The notes under the pieces: generated by a model | What the model saw: the letters and a program-made list of their open reading frames with translations, nothing else | Databases searched by the model: none | What the model was told of the DNA's origin: nothing | Translations under genes and position numbers: made by a program | In this document: positions 26,399 to 35,216 of the stretch, in pieces | Numbering within the stretch: the first letter of the stretch is position 1 | Layout of the letters: each line of letters opens with the position of its first letter | Origin: ZC4RG35 sp041747855 | Lineage (GTDB): Bacteria > Actinomycetota > Acidimicrobiia > Spongiisociales > ZC4RG35 | Assembly (NCBI GenBank): GCA_041747855.1 | Contig: JBGTEJ010000060.1 | Location: 12,693 to 76,692 of the forward strand | DNA length: 64,000 nt | Reading direction: 5' to 3'

Positions 26399-27471
26399 CA
26401 GCGGTGGTCGTACCTGACCACGACCTTGTCGGTGAGCGGATGCGCCTGACAGGTGAGGACAAAACCAGCCTCGACCTCGGAGTCGACCAAGGCGTAGTTC
26501 TTGGTCATGGACACTTCACCCTCCTCGATCCTCCCCTTGCAGGTGGCGCACATTCCTCCCTTGCAAGAGAAGGGCAATTCGGTCCGCACCCGCAGGGCAG
26601 CATCGAGGATCGACGTCTCGGGAGTCATCCGAGTCTGGACCGCACGTCCGTCGAGAATGACGGTGAGTTCAACCATGCCCTCGCCCGCAGGCGGTTCGGG
26701 TGGCAACGTGGAAGCGTCCAGCGGTCCGGCGAAGAAGAGCTCGTCATGAATCTTTCCCTCTTCGACCCCCATGCCCTCGAGGGTCCCACGGGCCATGGCC
26801 ACCATGTCGAAAGGACCGCACAGGTACCAGCCATCCACGGGCCTCGATCCGAGGAGACGGTCATAGATGGTCCGGATCTTTACGGCATCGATACGCCCGG
26901 ACAGGAGGGGGACGTCAGATCCTTCCCTGCTCAAGACGTGGAACAGCTGCAGACGCGGATGGAACCGGTCTTTCAACCCTTCGAGCTCGTCGAGGAACAT
27001 GATGCTGTTGACGGTCCGATTCCCGAAGATCACCGTCCACTCGGCTTGGGGCTCCAGTTCCAGCGACGTCGACACGAGGGAGAGGACCGGGGTTATCCCC
27101 GACCCGGCGGTAATCGCCACAGCGCGCCTGGGACTTGTCGGATCGATGTCGATGGTGAACTCGCCAACCGGGGGCATCACCTCGACGGTGTCCCCTGCGC
27201 GGAGAATGTCGTTGGCATGGTTTGAGAAGGCGCCACCGGGAAGTCTCTTGACCCCGACCCTGAGCTTGCCACTCCCTGCTGGAGCGCAGATCGAGTAGGA
27301 GCGTCTGACGTCGGATCCCTCGATCAAACAACGCATGGTCACGTGCTGACCCGGGAGGTAGTCGAAGGAGGAGGCCAGTTCAGCTGGAACATCCAGGGTC
27401 ACCGCCACCGAATCATCGGTTAGACGGGTGACCTCTGTGATCCGCAGCGGGTGGAAGACGACCTCGCTCAT
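26398..27471 (-). CDS. paaE: phenylacetyl-CoA epoxidase, reductase subunit
   Basis: PaaE passes electrons from NAD(P)H to the PaaAC diiron oxygenase. The 357-residue protein has a ferredoxin-reductase module (RRSYSICAP for FAD, TAGSGITPVLSL for NAD(P), WYLCGPFDMV) and a C-terminal plant-type ferredoxin domain whose Cys residues CKGGMCATC plus a later Cys in TCQAHP bind the 2Fe-2S cluster. The ATG at 27471 overlaps the paaD stop (ATGA). An upstream in-frame extension is shadow sequence. Confidence 0.95.
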   Translation of the reverse strand: MSEVVFHPLRITEVTRLTDDSVAVTLDVPAELASSFDYLPGQHVTMRCLIEGSDVRRSYSICAPAGSGKLRVGVKRLPGGAFSNHANDILRAGDTVEVMPPVGEFTIDIDPTSPRRAVAITAGSGITPVLSLVSTSLELEPQAEWTVIFGNRTVNSIMFLDELEGLKDRFHPRLQLFHVLSREGSDVPLLSGRIDAVKIRTIYDRLLGSRPVDGWYLCGPFDMVAMARGTLEGMGVEEGKIHDELFFAGPLDASTLPPEPPAGEGMVELTVILDGRAVQTRMTPETSILDAALRVRTELPFSCKGGMCATCKGRIEEGEVSMTKNYALVDSEVEAGFVLTCQAHPLTDKVVVRYDHR

Positions 27472-27929
27472 ATCTGCTTGAAGTAGTCGAAGGGCTCCCC
27501 GCAGGAGGAGCACACCATCAGGGCTTTGCACGCCGTCGAACCGAACTGAGCGATGACTTTGGGGCTGTCGGCTCGGCACCGGGGACACAAGACCTCTTCC
27601 TGCCTGGTAGGTGGTGCGATCCCGAACTCAGCGAGCTTGCGGTGCCCCTCCTCGGACATCCAGTCGGTGCTCCATGCAGGCATGAAGACGGTGCGGACCC
27701 GGACGTCCTCATACCCGGCGTCGTTCAGAGCAGCACGGATGTCATCTTCGATCTGACGCATCGCGGGGCACCCCGAATAGGTGGGGGTGATGGTGCAAAC
27801 CACCGTGCCGTCCTCGATGGTCACGTCCCTGAGGATCCCCAGATCGGCGATGGTGAGCACAGGGATCTCCGGGTCGACTACGGCGGAAACCACTTCCCTG
27901 ACTGTGGCGACTGTCCACGTGGTCACCAT
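27468..27929 (-). CDS. paaD: phenylacetate degradation protein PaaD (MIP18/DUF59 family)
   Basis: The 153-residue PaaD has an N-terminal DUF59 domain (VVDPEIPVLTIADLGILRDV, TPTYSGCPAM) and a C-terminal zinc ribbon with two CxxC pairs (CPRC and CSSC). It is thought to help assemble the iron centres of the epoxidase. It overlaps paaC by 7 bp and paaE by 4 bp. Confidence 0.93.
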   Translation of the reverse strand: MVTTWTVATVREVVSAVVDPEIPVLTIADLGILRDVTIEDGTVVCTITPTYSGCPAMRQIEDDIRAALNDAGYEDVRVRTVFMPAWSTDWMSEEGHRKLAEFGIAPPTRQEEVLCPRCRADSPKVIAQFGSTACKALMVCSSCGEPFDYFKQI

Positions 27930-28621
27930 GTCAGACCCGGATAGCTACGGGCCATCCACTGCATGTCGGCGAGCAGATGACCGAGATGCTCGGTATGGAG
28001 TCCCTGCCGTCCCCCCGTCCTCTGAAACGGATCCGTGGGGACACTCAATTCTGCTTCGTCGAGAACGGCGGTGACTTCATCTTCCCAGGCCAGCCGGTGA
28101 GCACTGGAGGGGCCTTCGAACATTTCGCCGGTGTACCTCCATAGTCTGTCGAGGGAGTCCTGCACCCTGACGTGGGACTCTTCGGTCCCATCTCCGAGAC
28201 GGATCACCCACCCCGAGGAGAATCTCCAGTGGTAGTCGGCCTCCTTCAGAGCCTTGGCGGCGACACCGGCCAACACCTCGTCTCCCGAACCGCTCAGATC
28301 GGCCCAAAGGAGACGCTGATAGGCATCGAAGAGCATCTGTCTGACGACAGTGTCGGCGAAATCGCCGTTCGGTTGTTCGACCAGCAGGAGATTGGTGTAG
28401 TCACGCTCGGTCCGGAGCATGGCGAAGTCGTCCTCGGTCCGACCTTCCCCTTCGAGCTCGCCTGCTCGTGTGTACAGGGTCCTGGCCACCCCCAGGTGAT
28501 CGAGACCGATGTTGCCGAGAGCGATATCGAGTTCCAGTTCGGGGGCGTTCGAGATCCACTCCCCCAACCGTTGGGCGAGGACCATGTTGTCGTCGGCGTG
28601 GGCGATGAGATGGGCGACCAT
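27923..28621 (-). CDS. paaC: phenylacetyl-CoA epoxidase, structural subunit PaaC
   Basis: PaaC is the non-catalytic ferritin-like partner of PaaA. The 232-residue product begins VAHLIAHADDNMVLAQRLGE and contains DIALGNIGLDHLG, FAMLRTERDYTNLLLVEQPNGDF-type segments and KALKEADYHWRFSSGWVIRL, all typical. The ATG at 28621 overlaps the paaB stop by 1 bp (TGATG); the longer open frame upstream is a shadow of paaB. Confidence 0.95.
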   Translation of the reverse strand: MVAHLIAHADDNMVLAQRLGEWISNAPELELDIALGNIGLDHLGVARTLYTRAGELEGEGRTEDDFAMLRTERDYTNLLLVEQPNGDFADTVVRQMLFDAYQRLLWADLSGSGDEVLAGVAAKALKEADYHWRFSSGWVIRLGDGTEESHVRVQDSLDRLWRYTGEMFEGPSSAHRLAWEDEVTAVLDEAELSVPTDPFQRTGGRQGLHTEHLGHLLADMQWMARSYPGLTW

Positions 28622-28965
28622 CACATGTGCCCCACTTCCTCGGGGATGTCGTAAGTGGTTGCCAGTCGGTAGACCTTGTCGTTGGCCTCCACATAGTCGG
28701 CCGCCGCCTCGGGCTCGAAGGCATGGACCTCCGTGCTGGGCACCACCCAGACACTGATTCCTTCGCCACGACGGGTGTATACGTCGCGGGCGTTCTCCAG
28801 TGCGGTCACCGGGTCGGGGGCGTGGAGGCTCCCGATGTGAACATGGGAGATCCCGCGACGGGCTCTGACAAAGACCTCCCACATCGGCCAACCCTCAGGA
28901 GTGGAACCGGTGGTCTCTTCGAGTTCGTGTCTCTCCCCGGGCGCCACAGGCACGTCGTATGTCAT
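28621..28965 (-). CDS. paaB: phenylacetyl-CoA epoxidase subunit PaaB
   Basis: PaaB is the small bridging subunit of the epoxidase. The 114-residue protein has WPMWEVFVRARRGISHVHIG and the segment DPVTALENARDVYTRRGEG, which are the family's core, then SVWVVPSTEV. It starts at 28965, overlapping the paaA stop by 4 bp. Confidence 0.95.
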   Translation of the reverse strand: MTYDVPVAPGERHELEETTGSTPEGWPMWEVFVRARRGISHVHIGSLHAPDPVTALENARDVYTRRGEGISVWVVPSTEVHAFEPEAAADYVEANDKVYRLATTYDIPEEVGHM

Positions 28966-29900
28966 GCCGCGCTCCTCTCGTCTCTCCGGACGTTCTTGGC
29001 GGCGTGCGCGGTTGCAGCCTCTCGGACCCAGGCGCCGTCCTCCCATGCCTTGGTCTTGTGGGCGATTCGGTCCCGATTCATGGGACCGTTGCCTTTGACC
29101 ACCTGCCAGAACTCGTCCCAATCGATCTGGCCGAAGTCGTAGTGGCCCCGCTCCTCGTTCCACCTGAGATCAGGGTCGGGGATGGTGAGACCCAAGTAAT
29201 CGGCTTGGGGAACTGTCATGTCCACGAACTGTTGGCGGAGGTCGTCGTTCGACACCCGCTTGATCTTCCATGACATCGACTGCTCGGTGTGTGTCGAGTC
29301 GGTGTCATGTGGGCCGAACATCATCAGCGAGGGCCACCACCATCTATCGAGTGCGTCCTGGGCCATCGCCTTCTGCTCGGGCGAGCCCTGACAGAGTCGA
29401 ATGAGGATCTCGTATCCCTGACGCTGATGGAACGATTCCTCCTTGCAGATTCGAACCATGGCCCTCGCATATGGACCGTAAGAGCATCGGGTGAGCATCA
29501 CCTGGTTGGTGATGGCTGCACCGTCGACGAGCCAACCGATGGTCCCCATGTCCGCCCAGCTGAGCGTGGGGTAGTTGAAGATGGACGAGTACTTGTGTTT
29601 GCCCTGATGGAGCAGCTCCTGGAGCTCGTCTCTTTTCACCCCCAGCGTTTCGGCGGCCGAGTAGAGGTAGAGGCCATGTCCGGCCTCGTCCTGGACCTTG
29701 GCCATGAGGATGGCCTTCCGGTGGAGACTGGGCGCCCTGCTGATCCAGTTGCCCTCGGGTTGCATACCGATGATCTCGGAGTGGGCGTGTTGAGCGATCT
29801 GACGGACCAGGGTGGTTCGATACGACTCGGGCATCCAGTCGGTGGGCTCGATCTTCTCCTCGGCGTCGACTATCTCCTGGAAGTTTTCCTCGGGTGTCAT
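28962..29900 (-). CDS. paaA: phenylacetyl-CoA epoxidase, catalytic subunit PaaA
   Basis: PaaA is the diiron oxygenase that forms the ring-1,2-epoxide of phenylacetyl-CoA. The 312-residue protein has the ferritin-like iron ligands, including the ExxH pairs in AKVQDEAGHGLYLY and CKEESFHQRQG, and MFGPHDTDSTHTEQSM. The ATG at 29900 lies only 7 nt after a good -10 box and has no Shine-Dalgarno sequence, so its mRNA is probably leaderless. The paaG, paaZ and paaK genes for the later pathway steps are not in the window. Confidence 0.95.
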   Translation of the reverse strand: MTPEENFQEIVDAEEKIEPTDWMPESYRTTLVRQIAQHAHSEIIGMQPEGNWISRAPSLHRKAILMAKVQDEAGHGLYLYSAAETLGVKRDELQELLHQGKHKYSSIFNYPTLSWADMGTIGWLVDGAAITNQVMLTRCSYGPYARAMVRICKEESFHQRQGYEILIRLCQGSPEQKAMAQDALDRWWWPSLMMFGPHDTDSTHTEQSMSWKIKRVSNDDLRQQFVDMTVPQADYLGLTIPDPDLRWNEERGHYDFGQIDWDEFWQVVKGNGPMNRDRIAHKTKAWEDGAWVREAATAHAAKNVRRDERSAA

Positions 29901-29907
29901 GAACTTG

Positions 29908-29937
29908 ATATTAAACCAACGAACGTTCGTTTGTCTA
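29908..29937 (-). promoter_or_regulatory. paaA promoter with embedded TetR-type operator
   Basis: On the minus strand TAGACA (-35, 29937-29932) and TAATAT (-10, 29913-29908) are separated by 18 bp. The spacer contains AACGAACGTTCGTT (29918-29931), a perfect 14-bp palindrome. An operator between the -35 and -10 boxes would block RNA polymerase, which suits repression by the TetR protein encoded at the end of the same operon. Confidence 0.65.
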
Positions 29938-29982
29938 GTGAAAGGAACCACTCAGCGGTCCCGACCGTCCAATATCACGACC

Positions 29983-31539
29983 ATGTCGACCACGACACAA
30001 CCCGGTGCTCGATGGCTGGCGTTCGTCATCTTCAGCATCTTCCTCGTCGTGGCATTGCCAAGACCCGCCCTCGGATGCTCCTGTGCCTGGCCCACTGACA
30101 TCGCGACCTGGATCGACGACGCCCCAGGGGCCTTTGTTGGGAGCTTGACGGAAGTGCGACAGGCAGAAGCCGGTCCTTTCGGTGGTGAGGCGGTCTTCGT
30201 CTTCAAGGTGGACCAATGGGTCAAAGGCGGACCCTCCGACTTCGTCGAGGTCCATGCCTCGGTGGGTGACGGGGGCAACTGTGGTCTGGGCACCGAGCTT
30301 GGAGTGCCAATGGGGGTCCTCCTGCATTGGAGCGAGGGTCGGTTGACGACATCCTCATGCAGTTCCTTCAGCCCCGAGATGATCCTCGATGTCGGGTCTC
30401 TGATCCCCAAGAGCGAGACCGGACTCCCCTGGTTGCTGGTGGGCGGGTCATCTACGTTCAGAGTCCTGGACAACACCGGAAAGCTGGTCACCGCCCTCGA
30501 CTCCAGACGTACCGCAGCCGAGTGGGGACAGGCCCAACGGGAGCAGATGAGTGTTTGCCCTGGCGGGGAACACTTCGTCCATCGGACACAGAGCACGCTC
30601 GCTATCTGGCATGTCAAGACCTTGACTTTGGTGGACCAGATCGACTTGGGTCAATATGCCGAGGTCTGGTCGAACGCTGTCTCGTGCCGTTCCCAGGACG
30701 CCTCAGAGGTGTGGCTGGGAATGCAAGACGATGGGGAGTCCACTGTGTTGGATGTTGTCTCCGGGGCGACACTGTTCACGGTCGCCGGTTCGATCAGCGG
30801 TATCGGAGCCACACAACTCCTCTCAGCAACAGACTGGGGACAGGTGATTCGTCTCGACCTCGACACCGGGGACACCACCGTCCTGTTCGAGAAGCCAGAT
30901 GATGTCGAGGGGTATCCCACGGTGCGGCCCAACCCGGTGGACCAGACTTCCGCGGTCGTCTTCAACGCTCAGAGTTTCGACGGTCAGGGCGAATCGAAAC
31001 TGTTTGTGTTCGACGCAGACGGTACCGCCCTCCTGGAGATCGATTTCGGTCCCGAGACCTACCTGGTCGGTTGGCTGAATCAGCACACCATCGCCGTCAT
31101 CGAGTCGGGCTTTGGGGACCTTCACCTCGTGGACGCCAATGACGGAGACATAGTGACGTCTCCCGGACTCGGTGCCTGGGACCTGGTCAGCAGCGGCTCG
31201 ACCGTCGTGGCATTGGCCAACGGAGAGATCCAGAGGATCGATGTCGAAACGGGCGCTCTCGAATGGGTGGCTTCCATCGGTGACCCGATGGCGACCGCCG
31301 TGATGCTGCTCGAAGGTTCCGATGTGGTGACCGAACCCCGCACGGTCATCACTCAACCTCCACTGACACCTGCGGACCTGGGTGTGGCCAACGTTGGATC
31401 AGCGACCCGAACCGCGAGGATCACCCTGATCATGCTTGGGGCCGGCGCGGTGATCGCGTGGGTGGTCCTGCGGATGCGCCCCAAGCCCGAGGAGCCGTTT
31501 GTAGCGCCTCCGGACTCTCCCCCGACTCAGCCGGTCTGA
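29983..31539 (+). CDS. secreted beta-propeller-like protein with C-terminal membrane anchor
   Basis: The 518-residue protein has a signal peptide ending near RPALG and a mature start CSCAW, as in secreted proteins with a netrin/TIMP-like N-terminal module (A-P-x-A-F-V-G motif, APGAFVGSLTEV). After it come repeated beta segments of the WD/quinoprotein kind (STFRVLDNTGKLVTALDS, STLAIWHVKTLTLVDQIDLG). Near the C-terminus is one transmembrane helix (LIMLGAGAVIAWVVLRM) and a Pro-rich tail. No function is assigned. It is divergent from paaA. Confidence 0.65.
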   Translation: MSTTTQPGARWLAFVIFSIFLVVALPRPALGCSCAWPTDIATWIDDAPGAFVGSLTEVRQAEAGPFGGEAVFVFKVDQWVKGGPSDFVEVHASVGDGGNCGLGTELGVPMGVLLHWSEGRLTTSSCSSFSPEMILDVGSLIPKSETGLPWLLVGGSSTFRVLDNTGKLVTALDSRRTAAEWGQAQREQMSVCPGGEHFVHRTQSTLAIWHVKTLTLVDQIDLGQYAEVWSNAVSCRSQDASEVWLGMQDDGESTVLDVVSGATLFTVAGSISGIGATQLLSATDWGQVIRLDLDTGDTTVLFEKPDDVEGYPTVRPNPVDQTSAVVFNAQSFDGQGESKLFVFDADGTALLEIDFGPETYLVGWLNQHTIAVIESGFGDLHLVDANDGDIVTSPGLGAWDLVSSGSTVVALANGEIQRIDVETGALEWVASIGDPMATAVMLLEGSDVVTEPRTVITQPPLTPADLGVANVGSATRTARITLIMLGAGAVIAWVVLRMRPKPEEPFVAPPDSPPTQPV

Positions 31540-31557
31540 GAACTGACGCCTATTCCC

Positions 31558-32313
31558 TCACCAGAGCAGGGACAAGCAGGTGAGACCACCGTCGGCCTTC
31601 TGGAACTCGGACGCATCGAACCACTCGACATCGAACCCGGCGACCGAGACCACACCCATAGTGAGGGGACTGTTGGCCGTGATGACCACTCGCCCGTCGT
31701 GGAGACGCAACGCACTCGACAACGTCTCGCCTCTGGGCTTCTCGATCAGGCGGAAGCCGACATATGTGGCCGGGTCGGTGTACTGACTGGATATCAGGAT
31801 GGTCTCGGCATCGAGTCCGAGGATGGCGGTCTTCAGATGGAGGACGCTGGTGAGTGGGGCGGCGATGACCCGCAGACCGTCTTCGGCGGCGAAGTCAGCG
31901 AACTGTTTGATGCCTTCGGTGTTGGTCCTCGCCGACTTGCCGACGAACAACGTCTTCCCCATGCGGAGCACGTCCCCGCCGTCGAGCGTGCCCGGGTCCT
32001 CGATCTCGACAATCGGCATGATCCGGGCAAGGGCTTCTGCAACAGGTCCGCCTTCGGGTTGTCTCTCCACCGCGCCCGGTCTAGTCATGACTGCAAGACT
32101 GTCGAGAACGACGGCCGTGTCCTCGATAAACGGACAATCGGGACAGTCATCGTCAGCAGGCAGCAGGGTGACCTGGTAACCCGCGTCCACCAGCATCCGA
32201 CGGTAGGCGTCGTGCTGTTCCCTGGCCTTGTCGACACTGATGATCGGCCGATCCCCCATCACGATCGCGTCCGAGAAGGTCTCCGGCACCCGACGCAACA
32301 TTGCAAATGGCAT
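31558..32313 (-). CDS. dimethylarginine dimethylaminohydrolase-like enzyme
   Basis: The 251-residue protein belongs to the guanidino-modifying pentein fold. It has CPFIEDTAVV with the substrate-binding acids, EDPGTLDGGDVLRMGKTLFVG, SVLHLKTAI with the catalytic His, and the C-terminal GGLTCLSLLW with the nucleophilic Cys. It would hydrolyse dimethylarginine, or arginine-like compounds, to citrulline. The ATG at 32313 is chosen. The gene is 10 bp downstream of the ABC-F gene. Confidence 0.87.
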   Translation of the reverse strand: MPFAMLRRVPETFSDAIVMGDRPIISVDKAREQHDAYRRMLVDAGYQVTLLPADDDCPDCPFIEDTAVVLDSLAVMTRPGAVERQPEGGPVAEALARIMPIVEIEDPGTLDGGDVLRMGKTLFVGKSARTNTEGIKQFADFAAEDGLRVIAAPLTSVLHLKTAILGLDAETILISSQYTDPATYVGFRLIEKPRGETLSSALRLHDGRVVITANSPLTMGVVSVAGFDVEWFDASEFQKADGGLTCLSLLW

Positions 32314-32323
32314 ACATGCAATC

Positions 32324-33922
32324 CTATGCCAGGGCGACCAGATCGAGGAGATCCTCGTCGAAGAACCGCATCTCGCCGTCGGGCATGAGCACCGCCCGGT
32401 CGGGCATGAGTTGGGCCACGAAGTCGGTGTCATGGCTGACCAGGATGACCGTCCCCTCGTAGGTGGTGAGGGCGTCGAGCAACGCCTCCTTCGCCTGAGG
32501 GTCCAGGTTGTTGGTGGGTTCGTCGAGGAGCAGCACGTTCGGTCTCGAAGTCATCAGCATCGCCAACGCGAGCTTGGTCTTTTCGCCTCCCGATAGGGTC
32601 CCGGCGTCCTGGTCGATCTTGTCGGCCAGGAGGAAGTGACCGAGCATGCCCCGCATCATTTCGTCGGGGAGTCTCGCCACCTGACGCATGTGATCGAGGA
32701 CGGTGACGCCGGCCAAGATCTGTTCGTGCTCCTGGGCGTAGTAACCGAGTGTCGCCTTCGGGCCGGGGAGGACCTCCCCCAGGTCTGCGGTCTCGACACC
32801 GGCCAGGATCCGCAACAGGGTGGTCTTCCCGGCTCCGTTGAGACCGACCAGGAGCATCCGCTCGCCACGCTCCACGGCGAACTCGAGGTCCACGAACACC
32901 ACATTGTCCCCGAATGCTTTGGCCAGGCCGGTGGCAGCCAATGGGACACGACCGGAGGGCTCGGGCTGGGGGAACCTGACCTTCACCTTCTTGCCTGACT
33001 TCTGGACCTCGACCAACTCCCTCTTGAGACGATCCACCCGGGTCTCCATCGAACGGGCGACCTTGGCCATCTTCTCACTGGAGCCCTTGAACCGTCTGAT
33101 GTTCTCCTCGAGACGATCGATGGCCTCGTCCTGATGGCGCCGCTCCCGCTCCCGCTGTTCGCGGCGACGGTCCCGCTCGATGAGGAAGTGGCTGTAGTTG
33201 CCCCGGTACGCCTCCAGCTTCCCGTTCTCGACTGCCAGGACCGAAGTGATCGCCTCGTCGAGAAGGGGAAGGTCGTGGGATATGACCAGCATCCCGCCCC
33301 GATAGGTGCTCAGGTAGTCGATCAGCCAAGCCTTGGCGTCGAGGTCGAGGTGGTTGGTCGGTTCGTCGAGGAGGAGGATGTCGGTTTCGGCGAACAGGAT
33401 CCGGGCCAGTTCGACCCTCCTCCTCTGACCACCGGACATGGTCTTCACCGGCTGCACCAACTCCTCATTGCCGATCCCCAGCTTGGAAGCGATCCGCTTG
33501 GCCTCAGCCTCTGCGATCACCCCGCCCTTTGCCTCGAAGTCCTCCAACAACCGGCTGAATCGGGCTATCCCCCGGTCGCGAGCATCACCGGTCAGGTCGT
33601 GGAGCCGAACCCTGGCCTCCTCGATGCGTCGTTGCATCGCCCCGATCTCACGTGCCATCAGGATCCTCTCCAGGGCGGTGGCGTCGGCGTGCTCGAGGTC
33701 GGGGAGGGCCGCCTCTTGAGAGAAGTAGCCGATCCTGCCAGATCGGAGGACAGTCCCCTCGGATGGCTCACCAATTCCCATGAGGGCACGCATGAGAGTG
33801 GTCTTGCCTGCCCCATTCCGGCCCACCAGACCAATCCGGTCCCCTGACTGCACGCTGAACGAGGCATCCTGGAGCAAAGTCCTGGTGCCTACTTCGAGTC
33901 GGAGGTCGCGTGCGATCAACAT
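32324..33922 (-). CDS. ABC-F family ATPase
   Basis: A soluble protein of about 532 residues with two ABC ATPase domains and no membrane segments. Each has a Walker A (GRNGAGKTT and GLNGAGKTT), a signature (MSGGQRRR and LSGGEKTK) and a Walker B (LLLDEPTNHLDL and LLLDEPTNNLDP). A charged linker rich in Arg and Glu separates the domains. ABC-F proteins act on ribosomes in translation control or antibiotic protection; the exact subgroup (EttA, Uup or other) is not determined. The ATG at 33922 is chosen. Confidence 0.93.
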   Translation of the reverse strand: MLIARDLRLEVGTRTLLQDASFSVQSGDRIGLVGRNGAGKTTLMRALMGIGEPSEGTVLRSGRIGYFSQEAALPDLEHADATALERILMAREIGAMQRRIEEARVRLHDLTGDARDRGIARFSRLLEDFEAKGGVIAEAEAKRIASKLGIGNEELVQPVKTMSGGQRRRVELARILFAETDILLLDEPTNHLDLDAKAWLIDYLSTYRGGMLVISHDLPLLDEAITSVLAVENGKLEAYRGNYSHFLIERDRRREQRERERRHQDEAIDRLEENIRRFKGSSEKMAKVARSMETRVDRLKRELVEVQKSGKKVKVRFPQPEPSGRVPLAATGLAKAFGDNVVFVDLEFAVERGERMLLVGLNGAGKTTLLRILAGVETADLGEVLPGPKATLGYYAQEHEQILAGVTVLDHMRQVARLPDEMMRGMLGHFLLADKIDQDAGTLSGGEKTKLALAMLMTSRPNVLLLDEPTNNLDPQAKEALLDALTTYEGTVILVSHDTDFVAQLMPDRAVLMPDGEMRFFDEDLLDLVALA

Positions 33923-34101
33923 GGGCTGGAGGGGTCCCTGCAATGGTAGAAGAGTTCGAGAACCTGTATCTGTCGATTAACCCGGCTGAAACATGGCGGA
34001 CCTGCAATGGCCTGGTCGGGTTCCTCCTCCGACTCATCCCTCCTTCGGGGGGCAAAGTGAAGGGCGGCGGCAACGCCGCCCTGATCTGGTTATATCGGGA
34101 C

Positions 34102-34539
34102 TTGCCTAAAGACACCTTCACCGAAGAGACGACTGTGACCGCCTCCAGGGACACCGCCTGGCGCGCCCTCGACCAACCCTCTACCTGGGAAGGGATCGCC
34201 GGGGTCGACCGGGTCCACGACCCCGTGTTCGATGCCGACAACCGATTGCGCGGATTCTCCTTCGAGACCAGGATCGGTGGGTCCCCCTACCCTGGCAAGG
34301 CCTCTCCACGCGAGCGGGTCGAAGGCAAGATCATGGCCTGGGACATCTCCAGCGCCCACATCAAAGGATGGATCAGTGTCGAGTTTTCCGACGACGGCGA
34401 TCAAACGGTGGTGCGTGTGACCATCGAGGTGGAGAGCATCGGATTCCTGGCGTCGATGATGTTCCCGACGATCACCGGGGCCATAAAGCGTGGAATGGCG
34501 GAGACCGTGGAGTCCTTCGCCGCCTCCCTAACCCCCTAA
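34102..34539 (+). CDS. SRPBCC (polyketide cyclase/dehydrase-like) protein
   Basis: The 145-residue core reads TFTEETTVTASRDTAWRALD, then WEGIAGVDRVHDP, and a C-terminal helix GAIKRGMAETVESFAASL, the helix-grip fold of START-like lipid-binding proteins. No ATG lies near the core. A TTG at 34102 follows the possible -10 TATATC (34091) by 5 nt; a GTG at 34057 and an ATG at 33943 are longer options, so the start is uncertain. The ligand is unknown. It converges with the DUF4166 gene, with a 4-bp stop overlap. Confidence 0.65.
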   Translation: MPKDTFTEETTVTASRDTAWRALDQPSTWEGIAGVDRVHDPVFDADNRLRGFSFETRIGGSPYPGKASPRERVEGKIMAWDISSAHIKGWISVEFSDDGDQTVVRVTIEVESIGFLASMMFPTITGAIKRGMAETVESFAASLTP

Positions 34540-35216
34540 GGGCGTTGTTCCTCCCTGACCGGACGGGCGTCGAGGGGGATCTCCTCGAAAGTGCAGGGTC
34601 TCTCCACCACCGTGAACCACCCCCGATATCCGAACAGCGTGCCGAAGTAACGGTTGCTGACCAACACCTCTATCCGGTAACGCTCGGTCTCCTCGTCCCA
34701 CCACTCCCGTACGTCGGCGTCACCGGAGAAGAGCCGGGGAAAGCGGAACGCAATCGGCCCCTCGTAGAACCTCTGATCGCCGCTGCGGAGCCTGATCCCA
34801 CCACCGTCCTCGAGACTGAGCTCGATGTCGACGGCAAGATGCTGGTGGGTTCCCAGGTAGTCGACCACGTGGCCCGGCCCGGAACCGGCGACCATGGTGG
34901 CATCGAAAGCCCTCACGCTTCTGGGGAAGCGGAATCGACGGGACCAGGTCATCGTCTCCCTGCCGTAGCTGTCGACATAGGCGTAGTTACCCACTGAAAA
35001 GGGCACTTCCTTGCCCTTGTTCGGGATCAGGATGTTCCTCGCCGAACCGATCCAGAGGAACGGAAGGGTCCACCATCCGCCCCGCCAGACCTCCTCCATC
35101 ACTCCCGTCCCGATCTGACACTTTTGGTCTTTCGACGAGAAGCCGAATCGGGCCTGGATACGTGGGTGGAGTCGATCGAACTCGTCTCCCAACGCCTGAC
35201 GGTAGATCGAGCTCAC
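34536..35216 (-). CDS. DUF4166 protein
   Basis: The 226-residue protein begins SIYRQALGDEFDRLHPRIQ, the recognisable DUF4166 start, and has a central FRFPRSVRAFDATMV and the late segment SNRYFGTLFGYRGWFTV. Members often sit beside SRPBCC or DoxX-like genes, as here. Function is unknown. It overlaps the neighbouring SRPBCC-DoxX gene by 4 bp and is co-transcribed with it. Confidence 0.8.
   Translation of the reverse strand: MSSIYRQALGDEFDRLHPRIQARFGFSSKDQKCQIGTGVMEEVWRGGWWTLPFLWIGSARNILIPNKGKEVPFSVGNYAYVDSYGRETMTWSRRFRFPRSVRAFDATMVAGSGPGHVVDYLGTHQHLAVDIELSLEDGGGIRLRSGDQRFYEGPIAFRFPRLFSGDADVREWWDEETERYRIEVLVSNRYFGTLFGYRGWFTVVERPCTFEEIPLDARPVREEQRP

Noticed and set aside
29918..29931. LexA box at the paaA promoter
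   Set aside because: The half-sites GAAC and GTTC are adjacent, without the N4 spacer of the LexA box, and the site is next to a TetR-regulated operon.
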